64,000 nucleotides of DNA from Hanleya hanleyi. Lineage: Eukaryota; Mollusca; Polyplacophora; Lepidopleurida; Hanleyidae. Shown here piece after piece: positions 8,927 to 20,048 of this stretch. Positions within the stretch are counted from its first letter, which is position 1, and each line of letters begins with the position of its first letter. The notes beneath the pieces are model-generated. The model did no database searches and was not told where the DNA came from. It was given only the letters and a program-made list of their open reading frames with translations. Both the position numbers and the translations under genes were made by a program. The DNA is taken from assembly GCA_036873755.1 (NCBI GenBank), contig JAVTVY010033845.1:1-64000 (forward strand), read 5' to 3'.

Positions 8927-11202
8927 CTACTTAGTCAGCAGAGGGAATGTTTTGGTTTTCCAAAAGTGATCAAGTTTCAGTTCCATCTCTAGATAGAAGG
9001 TGCGATCAAAAACAATCCTCTCTACATGAATTCCACTTTTCCTTGTGTAAAATACAAAGTCACATCAGCTCCGACCTGTGGCCGCTAACTGTCCCTGAAT
9101 TTGACAATGCCATGGTGAACTCCTTGACAACACAGCATCACCATCAACACATGCAAAATGGTAATTTGACTGGGATATTTCTTTAATGGTACAATCCTTG
9201 TACTTGTAGGTGCACTTAATTTCAAGCTGACCCATTCCACACTTTGTACATTCCACAAGCCCATCAGGTGTTCCTGCTAAATATGGCTTGGCTCTGTGAA
9301 TGAACAGACCACTGTCACTCACCCTATGACGTTTACATTTCGACTTAAATCTCTCTATATACAATTGTTTGGCCACAGGCTCATGCACTCTACCATATTT
9401 CAAAGCTGGAGCATCAATGTCTCTGGATGTTTTACCCAAAATGGTGTCAATTAGAGACTGTCCATGATCATGGTGTATAGCTTCATGGAAGAGTGAAGTG
9501 GTGATTCTGCCCTGTCGTTGACTATGCCAAACTTCACTTTTATGTTGTGGTCGTGTAATTTCCTCAATCTCTGAAACTGATTCCTCCGTCATGGTTTCTT
9601 TCATGTGCGAAATAAAACCATCAACAGTTATTCCATCAAATGTTTGAAACATATCTGTGAGGTTTGGAAGCAGTGTTGGAGCATCAGGGTTATCATCAGC
9701 TAATGTATGGAGAAATAGGGCAGATGGTAAATTTTCTTTGCACATCTTAAAAACCTTGGATCGAACATCCTCGACATCTATATCGAGACAACATGGTGCA
9801 TATTTCGGTGCAGAAGGAATGGCTTTGCGTTTCTGTCCTTCTGTGTTTATATCCAACACGGATGATGGCCGAGACTGCTTTCTTGGTTTATCTCATTTTT
9901 GTGCTGTATCTGTGCAGGTCTGGGAATGGCGATCCATATGACGCTGATGGAAATCGTTCAAGGCAAACATAGAGCCGCAACATGCTTACATGAGCCATCA
10001 CCACTGTAAAATAAAGGAGTAAAATACATGATATAAAATTTGATACAAAGTATGCTCAGTCACAGGGACACATGGCAAGAGAGTTGGGGGTGCAGGGTAG
10101 TGGGAGAGTGGAGATATCCTATACCGATATATATCTTATACACTAGGCTATATCGCTATATCCTATACCACTATGGTACCGCTATATATAGGGTATCGGA
10201 TATCTTCACTCTCCCTCTGCCCCGCACCCCCAACTCTCTTGTCACATGTCCATGTGGCTCAGAAAATATCCAAATAAATTTTGTAGTATACATGTTGACT
10301 CGCTGATAGCTATTATTTTTTATTCTGGTTATGTAAAAGATTTAAATTTGTATAAACCCACCAATATTTTTTTTCTTCTCAGAAATGCTAATAAAAAGTT
10401 TGGGGAAGGGGCCTTTTTGAAGGGTAGGTAGCATTACCACAAACGAACCACCTTTTAATTTCGGTCTAGTAACTTGCAGTTTGGCTGTTTGGTATGAGAA
10501 AGTGATGTGCATTTCATCTGTTCATTTTCAGCCTGCGAATCAAACAAATACTATATTTTCATGAATGGGGAGATTCAACTTTAAGTAAAAATTCGGCTGG
10601 TGAAAATGAAATATTAAAATTATTGATAATATTTAACTTGTATAGGACCTTCTCATACTAAAGTGCAACCGTACTCTTCTAAAAACAACTGGTCCCACTG
10701 TTTCTTGCAAAACCCAGACACTGTACTCTCGATCATTCTGCCTGGTCTCCGGTACACAGGTGCACTTCATAAACACATAGCCCGGAATACACGACACTTT
10801 GTTGATGCGAACATTATCCACGTGCGAGTCTTTGAATAGTTTGTATCCATCATCGTCTCGGTAACGCTTCAATCTCTCATTATCCCAGCCACATGTTGTC
10901 ATCAAATAAAGAAATATGTCTGGTAAATCCACAGGGGGCATTTGCCGGAGATCGTTTGACCACCGATCGTCAGTTGGGTAGGGAATAACAACTTTCCTTC
11001 CTCCTGAAGTTACGGTGCGCCTCTCTGTACTCTTTGCCACGAAATCATCGGGTGTCTGGATGACAGGTAGATTGAGTTCGAACGCCTCTTTCGATAAGCG
11101 AACCAAGTCAGCTTTTCTGTAGTCAGAAGTAGTCACTCCTCTGGCATGCAAGTACTTTTTTAGTTCGTCCACCGTAAATTTCTCGAATTCTACATCTGCC
11201 AT
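8927..11202 (-). pseudogene. SAP-SWIM-YqaJ nuclease gene, decayed
   Basis: Exon 1 (ATG at 11202, ending near 10650) encodes a SAP DNA-binding motif (FTVDELKKYLHARGVTTSDY) and the region that precedes a SWIM zinc finger. An intron follows, with acceptor tttattttacag just above 10003. Exon 2 begins with the SWIM Cys-x-His (GDGSCKHVAAL) and continues into a lambda-exonuclease-like YqaJ domain. YqaJ landmarks are GRITTSLF, YGRVHEPVAKQ, YLAGTPDGLV, GQLEIKCTYKYKD and CQIQGQLAATGR, so the metal-binding Glu/Asp/Glu-Lys set is kept. Breaks are a one-base deletion near 9970 and in-frame TGA at 9893-9895 and 9065-9067, both where Trp is expected. Beyond the second TGA the frame continues as CDFVFYTRKSGIHVERIVFD to a stop at 8927-8929. 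Eukaryotic YqaJ genes are often linked to transposons, including ISL2EU elements. Confidence 0.88.
10068..10248. mobile_element. Hairpin MITE in the intron of the YqaJ pseudogene
   Basis: Two arms of about 50 bp are inverted copies: acacatggcaagagagttgg at the left (from 10068), and ccaactctcttgtcacatgt at the right. They enclose an AT-rich loop with tatatcgctata-type repeats. The arms match at roughly 80-85 percent by eye. No transposase is present. It lies wholly inside the intron (about 10004-10650). Confidence 0.75.
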
Positions 11203-11299
11203 GTTGCCAGCATAAGCTGGTGTCAAATCTGACCCCCCTAAAACTCTGTCGGGGCCGTTTTGTACCGCTGTCACTGAAGCGCTAGCTAACCGTGACGTT

Positions 11300-12260
11300 C
11301 GGTATTAGAGACACGTTACGAAACGTAACGCCATAGGTCATGCACGCTACGCTCTGCTATAAGCATGCGATATGTATCGACAAATTTGAGAAATTTTGAG
11401 TGGAGGCGCTTGTTGGTATAGCCCTGTGTTATAAGTTTCCGTAACAATGTTTTGTGACGTTGATTGAAGTCGTCACATTTAACATACTAGCCAATGATAC
11501 TAGGCGAGATATGTATACGCCACATGCAAGTCTCACTGGAATATTACTGTCCAGAAAGGGATAGTTTCCGATGTCAAAATTGTGATCATCTCTTTTGTCA
11601 TAAAGTCGACGAGAGAGAAGGCCGCTTCACTCTTGTGAAGATATAGATATACATATGATGTACCTGTAGGGCTATCTGTAGTTTCCTTCAAATCCAGTGA
11701 AGGTGGATATATATATATATATCCTTCACTGCGTCATTTATATAGCGATTATACACAGCGAGAAGATCGTCTATCTTACGTTTGGTAAATGAGAAGGAAC
11801 GGGCTTTGGATGGATCGGTTTTTGAAAGCGCCTGCATATAGTCATGTTCATAAGAGAACAGATATAGGTCAGCCAACAGGGTGCACAATTTGTACCCATT
11901 GGAATACCTATATTCTGTTGATATATTGTGTTGCCAAATTTCACATAGATATTTTTAATGAGAAATTCAAGCAACTCTATCAACAAAGAAACATCCCATG
12001 AATGATATATCTTGTATGTAGTAGAGCTAAAGAATGCTTTATTGCTTCCGACATATTAATATATCTACGATCAGTTTTCTTGAACACAGATACTATTAAT
12101 GAACTTAGACGGACAATAAGGTCCTGATGAGAGAATGTAGTATAGAGAGTCGAGAAATCCCATGTGGATACAGGTCTGTAGGGTAGGTGACCTTTAGCAT
12201 CAAGTTCTTCCCTAAGACATTTTGTGTTTTTCAATATCCACATACATTCAACGCGTTTTT
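11300..12260 (-). mobile_element. Penelope-like retroelement remnant, copy 1
   Basis: Minus-strand translation in several frames gives reverse transcriptase motifs: VSTWDFSTLYTT (motif A with catalytic Asp), IGIPMGTNCAP followed by LLADLYLFSYEHDYMQAL (motif B), and FTKRKIDDLLAVYN (motif C with the Asp pair). The GTNCAP...LADL...YIDDLL pattern is typical of Penelope-like elements common in marine invertebrates. At least two frameshifts separate the motifs. The low-coordinate flank 11300-11690 matches 55195-55560, confirming a dispersed family. Confidence 0.82.
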
Positions 12261-13033
12261 AAAAAATAGCGTGAAATATCCTAACGTGAAAATCAGATAA
12301 GAACTGATGTTTGTGCTTTGCTAACAATGAGAGCATATTCAAGCAGTTGAAGCAGAAGTTTCAACCTCACTGTGACGACTTCCGAAATCAAATTTATATT
12401 CAAATGGCAACGCCTATTTAGATATAGATGTCGATATAATTGTGATTGAACGTTTATAGTTAACTAAATAGCAGAATTACTGTCAAATAGTTTACATGTA
12501 TATTATAGCCTTCCTGGTTTTCAAAGGGCTTCTATGATGGGCCATCTTAATACTGAAAATCGTACATCCTGAATGGCTCAGGGCACATTCCGACTGAATT
12601 AGAGCAAAACTGACTTTCAGATGTTGTGCTATGAATGTGCCCAATCTTTATTAAATTCGTAGTTAGACAAACTGAACATAGACAAATCTGATATTACGGT
12701 CATTTTCGACAAATTTCCCTAATAGTAATCTGTCATTACGAATGTGGAGCCCCATGAGACAGAGAGAGCGAATCAAGGTTTAACGTCGCGTTCAGCATTA
12801 CTTCAGCTATATACCGACGATCAAACAAAATTTTAAGTATTCAAGTCAATAACTTAGTAATCCAACACATTAACACATACACACATTAAAGCTTATACAA
12901 CCAAACGATTTCTCTCAAATAACCCAAGATACATTCTACTTTCACCCGACTAAAAAGAATCCCTAAAAAGAATCTCTTACAATCTTAAAATCTATACAGT
13001 CGATACGATTATGTTTCACTGTGAGATCTTCGT
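12261..13033. other. No gene; short SINE-tail-like stretch
   Basis: At 12778-12830 the sequence ggtttaacgtcgcgttcagc resembles the tail of the 5S-derived SINE near 23690 (ggtttaacgtcgttttcaac). The remainder is AT-rich with nothing recognised. Confidence 0.45.
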
Positions 13034-13540
13034 GGCATGGAATACACATTGGGACTGGTTCTGTTTTAGCAAATGTTCGCGAGTTAATCGTGTGTGGCCG
13101 ATTCTAGATCGCCTGATCAAGGTTTGATTGAAACGTTTCGGGTTGTTCAGAGGAGTAAAGGCTGCATTTTTTTGAACTCCTGAAGTTTGTTATTACTTAC
13201 ACCATCTCATAAAGATTAAAACATCCCATAAAGATAAGTACAGATAGAGAGTCTGAAATCGCTATATGGGATTCCAACAGGATCAGCCTTATTGTCTAGG
13301 GCTGCCATAGCCATTTCTTCAGTCTCAGTATTACCTTTGATGCCAACGTGACTGGCAATCAACAAAACACAACATCGATCTGTTGATATAATTGTAGAAT
13401 ATTCAAGATGGTGGGATGAGTTGAAGTTCCACTTTTAATCGCTCGAAAGAATGAGAGTGAACCTGAGAATATGACATATGTTTTTAGTGAACCCAATTAT
13501 TTCTAAAGTCGACAATATAGCTTTTGCTTCTCCAGTGAAC
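13034..13540 (-). pseudogene. Second LINE RNase H fragment
   Basis: About 510 bp in the same orientation as 1749-2275 and clearly similar along its length (ggcatggaatacac at the start, then gaaacgtttc, gaactcctgaagtttgttat and gaaatcgctatatgggattc). It therefore holds the 3' end of the same LINE family, 5'-truncated as most such copies are. No intact frame remains. Confidence 0.85.
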
Positions 13541-15575
13541 TTTTACTATGTGATTGGGCTGTAGAACATAAGGTAACACCATGAATTCATTTTATTCCGA
13601 TACATACATATACGTAGCAGTACGGAATCATGTATTTTCAATGAAATCTGGCTGTCACAGGGTAAAGAAAAGTGCAGGTGTCTAGAAAAATCATGTTTTC
13701 GTTTATTATGGATGAATATATACACAAATCCTGAAACACAGCAGCTCAACATGCACGTATATATGAGTAGACTGAATCTGTAGCTCTTGTATTTAAAACA
13801 TACATATAGGGGAATAGAAGACAGAGACAATAAGACGCAGATTCATCTGTTGACCGCTTAATTCTTTCTTTAATTTAAATGCCGGCTTGAAATTAGTGTT
13901 AACTCTCAAACGTATAATTAAGGTATTTTAGTTTATGACGCGAAAATCTATCGAATGCCGGTCGTGTGATAATAGTAAAAATCCCCTATGCTTCCTTCCC
14001 ATTATCCAACGCGAACCACGGGTATTTTTTGCCTAACTTAGAGCTTTAAATATAAGCACTGACCGAAAATTGCGGAAAATATATATTTTAAAGATTTATT
14101 TGCATGGTTTCTTAGCTGTTCTTGCATTCTAGACAGTTTAGCGTTTGTTGAAAGCATTGCCATGCCAGATTCTTACTATTGGAAAATAAATGGGCAATAA
14201 GTCTCTTTTTGCTACATTCCGATGACCAGGAACCCATGTATTTTTTTTGTGGAGGACGAATGTACTCTGGATGTCGAATCTGACGACAGAATGTCATAGA
14301 AACGATGCAACAATCACTCGCATATAAGAAAACCCGAAAATATGTATCAAGATATATATTGTACATTCCTTTCCCTGTGGATATAGACCTGTCCTTACCA
14401 AAGCAACCCTACATGTATATGATCATATAAGATTGGCTCGAATCATGCGCATCCTATATGTCCAAGTGGCAAACCTGTAGATTTTCTAACTAATGTAAAA
14501 TAAAATAAAATGTTTTTCATAGTAAAAGGATATCAACCAAATGCAATTTAATGTATACATAACCCTGCAAATTCTCAGAATCTTGATCTGAATTTATTAC
14601 AATTGGAATAATTGCATGATGTTTTGAAATTTTAAAATATTTCGAATTGAATACAAATCCAGTTCAACCCTTGATTTTGATTACTTTATTATTGTGAAAT
14701 ATTAAATGAGAATTTTAAGGAAAACTTTAATAGAGGACATTTTAGTTGAATTGAGCTAATGGTTTGTCAGTGGCTGTTTGAGCGAACAACGATAAAATTT
14801 CAGTGTATACACCTTATATGTTGGGCTGATTTATATTGCTCGTTGTTCACAGCTATCATTCCAAGAACACCCAATTTCATCAATCAGAGATATGCATCAT
14901 GAATGAAATATATCTCCGCGACGTGGTACCTTAATTGACCGTAGTTATCCAACATTCAGGAGGCATCATCAGCTAGTCACCAATTCAGAACTGGAGGGAA
15001 AGCATAAACATCGCCTTCGATTGAATTGTTTGAGTATTACAGACAAGCCGTTCATATAGTAAAAATAAAAAATGAAAATAAAATCAGTCCGTTCGCCCAT
15101 GCCATTGTCCTGCGGAGCAGACTCAAATGAACTAGACAATAATATATTGTCATCAAAAGGAAATGGGTACAACTCACGAATCGAGTTACTGGCCGTTTGC
15201 TTGACAATTTCGGGATTTCACAACCCAGATATATAGTGGCGTAAAATCAACATTATATGATTGAAACAGATAGCTAAACCGCATATCACAACTTGATATG
15301 CTGAAAATTACAGAGTGTCACCTGTGATCGATATACACTAACAGTTTTCCTATGTTTTATCTAATGTACTGACGTCAATCACAAATACCTATCTGTTGTG
15401 AAAAATCTCATCAATTTATTGCTGCTTCAAACTTAACGACGTGGTAGTATTTTATGAGTAAATACAATGTATAATACTACCAATTACCGAGAGCCCAGGA
15501 CAATTTGCAGAATCATCCAATAACAGTGTCACAATTATCTTCTGCGTCATCAGGAAAGATAAATCGTTGAGTATT
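13541..15575. other. AT-rich sequence, no gene recognised
   Basis: Short open frames are present but none has a recognisable domain or splice context. No obvious repeats were seen. Confidence 0.45.
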
Positions 15576-15579
15576 TTAA

Positions 15580-16112
15580 CCCTATCTGGCCTGGGCGATT
15601 TGGGGTATACCGCAGCCTTGGGGGGGGGGATCGGAAAGTGCCCACTATATATGTTCCCTATCGCCGAGGCGAGAGGGCTGTAACTTACCACACTATATCT
15701 TTGGGTCAAGCTCTACAAGAAAATAAAAAAAGTCCAAGATCGCCGTCATGATGACGTCATTTTCAACAAGAGCATGTTTTTGGACTATTTTTCGGTCAGA
15801 ATTTTCAAATTTTTAATCAAATTAGTAAATATTAATCTGATATGGAATGAAATAGGTTTTATCCACTTTCCCATGCAGAAAAGCAAAACATTTGAAGAAA
15901 TCTGACGAAAACATAACTTTTCTGGTACCCAACATGGCCGCCATGTTGAATTTTCTCATGATCCTCTGCTCAGGGGGTCATGCAAATAGGGTCGAAATGA
16001 CCCCAATATGATAATCTACAATTTTTTGTCGTTCCGGAGATAGGAGCAAAAAACCAAGGGGAGGGGGTCGAAAAGTGCCCCCCCCCACCCCCAACCCCCA
16101 GGCCAGGTAGGG
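15580..16112. mobile_element. CCCTATCTGGCC MITE, copy 1 (TTAA-flanked)
   Basis: A 533-bp element flanked by TTAA (15576-15579, 16113-16116). It starts ccctatctggcctggg and ends ccaggccaggtaggg, giving 15-bp inverted repeats with one mismatch. The interior has ggtcaagctctac, a CRE-like atgacgtcat (15751-15760) and ttttcggtcagaa, all shared with the copies at 47547 and 55569. TTAA target sites plus a CCC start suggest piggyBac mobilisation (inference). No ORF. Confidence 0.88.
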
Positions 16113-16116
16113 TTAA

Positions 16117-18117
16117 CACAGTATTCCGGTAACTAGGAATATTTTATCCCAATATAGGCAGATCGTGTAAAGCATGGATGAAAGATCACGATATACGAGC
16201 ATACACACAGGCGTGGGTTAAAGATATTACGCGTAAATACCCCATTAAAAATATTTGCTACAGTGCTGTGCGTTCGCATATTTCATCGGTGGATTTTTGA
16301 TATTTGGCATTTTTTAACATCGTAATGCGCGTCTTTGTTACTAAATATATTTATATATTATTTTATGTAAATCACGATGATTAAAGGAACCGATCTATTC
16401 GAGTCCTTCAATGCAACAAAGATGTATGTAAACAGCATTTATGTATGCAAAACCACGAACGTTGTACGGTATAGAAACTTATATTTAAAGGGAACGATTC
16501 CCTGTTTGATATTATTTCATCACCTTGGTAACATCTTCATATAACTTAAGCTTGTGCATTAAAAACATGCATATGGAGTATACCTCTCAGAATTGTGTGT
16601 ATCTCTGTCAACATAATGTTAATTATTAATGTTAAAAATTTATTTAAAAAAAAGTTTATTATTTTGTATTCAATATACTCCTGCATAATCTCGAATCTAA
16701 ACTGATAATTATCTGTTTGGACTGTTACACTAGCCGCATAGTAAGACTATTTCTTTTTCACTTTTTGACAGACCCAACGCACTATATTCAGTTGAATTTT
16801 TTTCAACGCCCTCCTTCATTTAATCTATTTAGCTCCAATTTTCAACTTCTGAAAATTGTAAACGAAATTTGTTGTTTGTTAGTTTGTTATCCTTAACAAT
16901 CACTGAGTTTCTCTCCAGAACAATATAAAAACCTGTCAATCTTCCAGACCCTTGCCCTCAATTAGAAGGAAACTTAGAGTTATTTTAAAAGCTTATCCAG
17001 CCAATATTTATACGGCTGTGCAGATTGGAGATTTTGAAAGTTGAACGACAGTTCGCCAAGATTACTTTAGGTGTGAAAGGGTATAACTTTATGGTTTATG
17101 GCGAATTAGGGATGTAACCAAGTTTAAAACCACAAATCCATATGATATCATATTAGCTGAAGTTGATTGAATGAAATAGCATGACACTATGTATTCTTTC
17201 GTATAGAGTAACACGGACAACATTCGAAAGTCAAAACCGCTGGTTTAACCAAATACGAAATATCTTATAAATTGCAGGTTTTAGCATTAGCAACAGGAAA
17301 AGGTTTCATAAGGGATCTCGAAAGAAGTTTGCAAGATCAATTTATTCAAATGGAAACGCGATTAACCAAGCGTCCGGCAGATCCGATATTCAATATTCAG
17401 CCGTCGTCCATAAAGGAATTTCCTCGTCAATAATCGAAAGACCTATTTCGTAAGAGAGCGATCGTATTAATTGTTTTTCCTGCAATCGAGATTTTCTTCG
17501 ATGTTTTCGATTGAAAATCGATCAGTCGTGAATCAGTCGCGAGGATATCGAGAAAGAAAAAAATGAGAAAAAAACGATGTATTGTTTTAGGAGAAAAACA
17601 TTCTCTCGTGATACTGTTTTTGAATTGTTTACACGTACACTTTCCGTTCTTGATCGTGAGTCGGAATCGCTTTTCATTCAAAGCGCGAGAGAATCGTGAG
17701 GCAGAGTGATATATGGCACATAGCCCATGCTGTCGTCGTACGCCGCTAGATCCGAGAGCTGGGATCTACATTTATTACTAATTGCGGATTTTTCGATGGT
17801 AAACCTATATTGCTATACCTAAATCACGAAGTAGAAGCGTGTATGCCTATATTACAGGTTTATGTAATAATAATCGCATAGTCGAGTTGGATTGCAGTGA
17901 GCTAACGTACAGACAATCCCTTCACACTTCAGGTAATCTCCTCATACATCCATGTAAATTGGGATAGAAACTACAGGATGATAGCCAGATGATAGGTGTT
18001 TTCCCTATAGGTCAGAACTGGACTTGAGCTCTTAAAATTGTTTGCATTATGAGAATAATTATGGTATGAATCTAAAGTGAAAATATTGTGTAGAAATATG
18101 TATCTATCGACCGATAT
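16117..18117. other. AT-rich sequence, no gene recognised
   Basis: Nothing could be assigned. Part of 16370-16410 (aaccgatctattcgag) resembles 42400-42420, hinting at another low-copy dispersed repeat. Confidence 0.4.
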
Positions 18118-18717
18118 ACGCTTGGAAATATCGGCATGCGACATTTCGGCACAAAGTTGGGAGTACCACATTTCGGCACGCGACATTTTGTCAACTTAAT
18201 TTTTCCACATTTGCAGTTAGCTTTAAATGACCTGTTATAATTGCGCAAAAATATATTACTTGTTTTCAGATACATATACACAATGTACAGACAGATATGG
18301 AAGATTTCACAGTGCCATATTGAAGTTATTTCAGTAAATTCCGCATCAATAAGACCAACACAAATGTACATGTATATGCTCTTTTTTGAGAGGGGTTAAA
18401 CTTTTAATTTATTTCTAATATATGTAACGAATATTCATACTTATCATGTAAAAGCATATGTAATTGTCTTTTCTAAAGCTTTGACACAAGTTGTCAATCT
18501 GACATCTTGACAATCAAATTTTACATCTTGGTTGTTTTACAGCCTGTCCATATGAAGAAGTGAAAATCGTTATCTTTAGTCATATTTTGTCCTGTAAAAT
18601 AAATTTGCCGAAATGTCGTACCGACCACTTTGTGCCGAAATGTCGCGTGCTGAGATGTTGCTTGTCCAAATGTCGCGTGACGAAATGCCACATGTCGAAA
18701 TATCGTGACAACCCGGT
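18118..18717. repeat. Inverted arrays of CGACATTTCGGCA-type motifs
   Basis: The left side (18118-18202) contains several copies of a 12-14 bp motif like gcgacatttcggcac. The right side (18600-18717) contains the inverse (tgccgaaatgtcgcgtg) about six times. The pair encloses about 400 bp. Ends built of short tandem motifs in inverse orientation recall foldback elements. No ORF with recognised function lies inside. Confidence 0.7.
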
Positions 18718-19650
18718 GGGATATATGTATGCGAATTCCTGGGAACGTCAATGCGAATCAAAAACTTTTTTTCCAAAAAACTATTGATGAAGACCTTTTC
18801 GATTTGAAATATGCTTGCAACCAGTCGATATTCGTTAGCATGTTGCTTTTTGACGTCTAACGTCACTTATTGGCGTAAAACGTCATACTAGTATGCTACT
18901 CACAAGGAAATAGGGCTATGGTCATTTATTCAGGAAAAGCAGTTTCCAATCGCTTCAAATATGTCGTATAAACACTCCTCGACGCAAATACACGATCCAT
19001 CGCCTCCCACAATTGATTCATGGACTTGAAATCTAAGGACATTGGATGATGGGTTATGGTTTTTACATACATGTAATGGATGTAAAGAATCCCCCAATAT
19101 GCGACTCTGACGTACACGTGCATTATTTTTTCACCTTGCATACTACTAACGCTGATCGAGCGCAAACAATCTGAGCACATGAAACACATCTCAGCAGCCT
19201 GGCCGTTTATTTATGTCAAGGGGTGTTCTTACTATCCTGCTAAAGCAACTTGACGCTGCTTTTGCGACAGAAGGAGATCATTTCTTGATTTATACGCTAC
19301 CAAATCTTGAGACAAACTTATCGTGGCATTTTACGCCAACAAGGCGAGGCAGAAAGCCAACATACAAAGTGACGTTAAATAGCTATGATGTGATCGAAAC
19401 AGTTTTTTAAATCGAAATGCTTACCAGCGTCACTTTCTCGGGGGGAAAATGCTTTTCAATCACACAGACCTCCCCGGGAATTTGCATAGATTAACGATAG
19501 TTAATCTGAGATGGTACACTATTCGAATTCCAATACAGGTAGGTTGCCAACCAAACCTCATTGAAACAGGTAATCCTCCGGAGCTTCACGAATCGTCAAA
19601 CGAAATATTTAAAAATCAATTTGATTCGCTGAAAGAACTACACGGTTCTG
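18718..19650. other. No gene recognised
   Basis: Short open frames only. The stretch gacgtctaacgtcacttatt followed by ggcgtaaaacgtcata (18855-18885) is a small local tandem motif. Confidence 0.4.
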
Positions 19651-20048
19651 TTACCCATATCTGGACTGGGTTTCTTGGAACTTGTCAAGGCCTGGGTGGG
19701 GGGGGGGGGGGCGGGGATTCCGCGCCCCCCTAAATATTTGTATTACACCTTGAGCTATGGGGCTGAAACTACATTATTGCTTTTGGTCAAAGCTCTACCA
19801 GAAAAAAAAATCCAAGATAGCCGCTTTGATGATGTCACAGTGTTGTGTTTTCTTCGTAGAAGCTACATGATAGATTAGTAAGTAATCATCATCATTATCT
19901 GAGGTGACATAAAATAAATTTTTTACCCGCTTGGAATTTACGCCTGCTCCTCTGCTCAGTGGGTATGCAAATAGGCTTAAAATGCCCCATAATATGATAA
20001 ACTACGAAGTCACGGAATGTCAGCACTCAATTATTTGTCGATCCAGAG
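19651..20048. mobile_element. CCCTATCTGGCC MITE, degenerate copy
   Basis: Order and wording match the full MITE copies: catatctggactgggtttct at the start, then gtcaaggcctggg, gagctatggggctgaaact, ggtcaaagctctaccag, aatccaagatagccgctt and ctctgctcagtgggtatgca. Internal deletions and a long G run (about 19699-19712) are present, and the terminal inverted repeats are lost or eroded. Confidence 0.75.
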
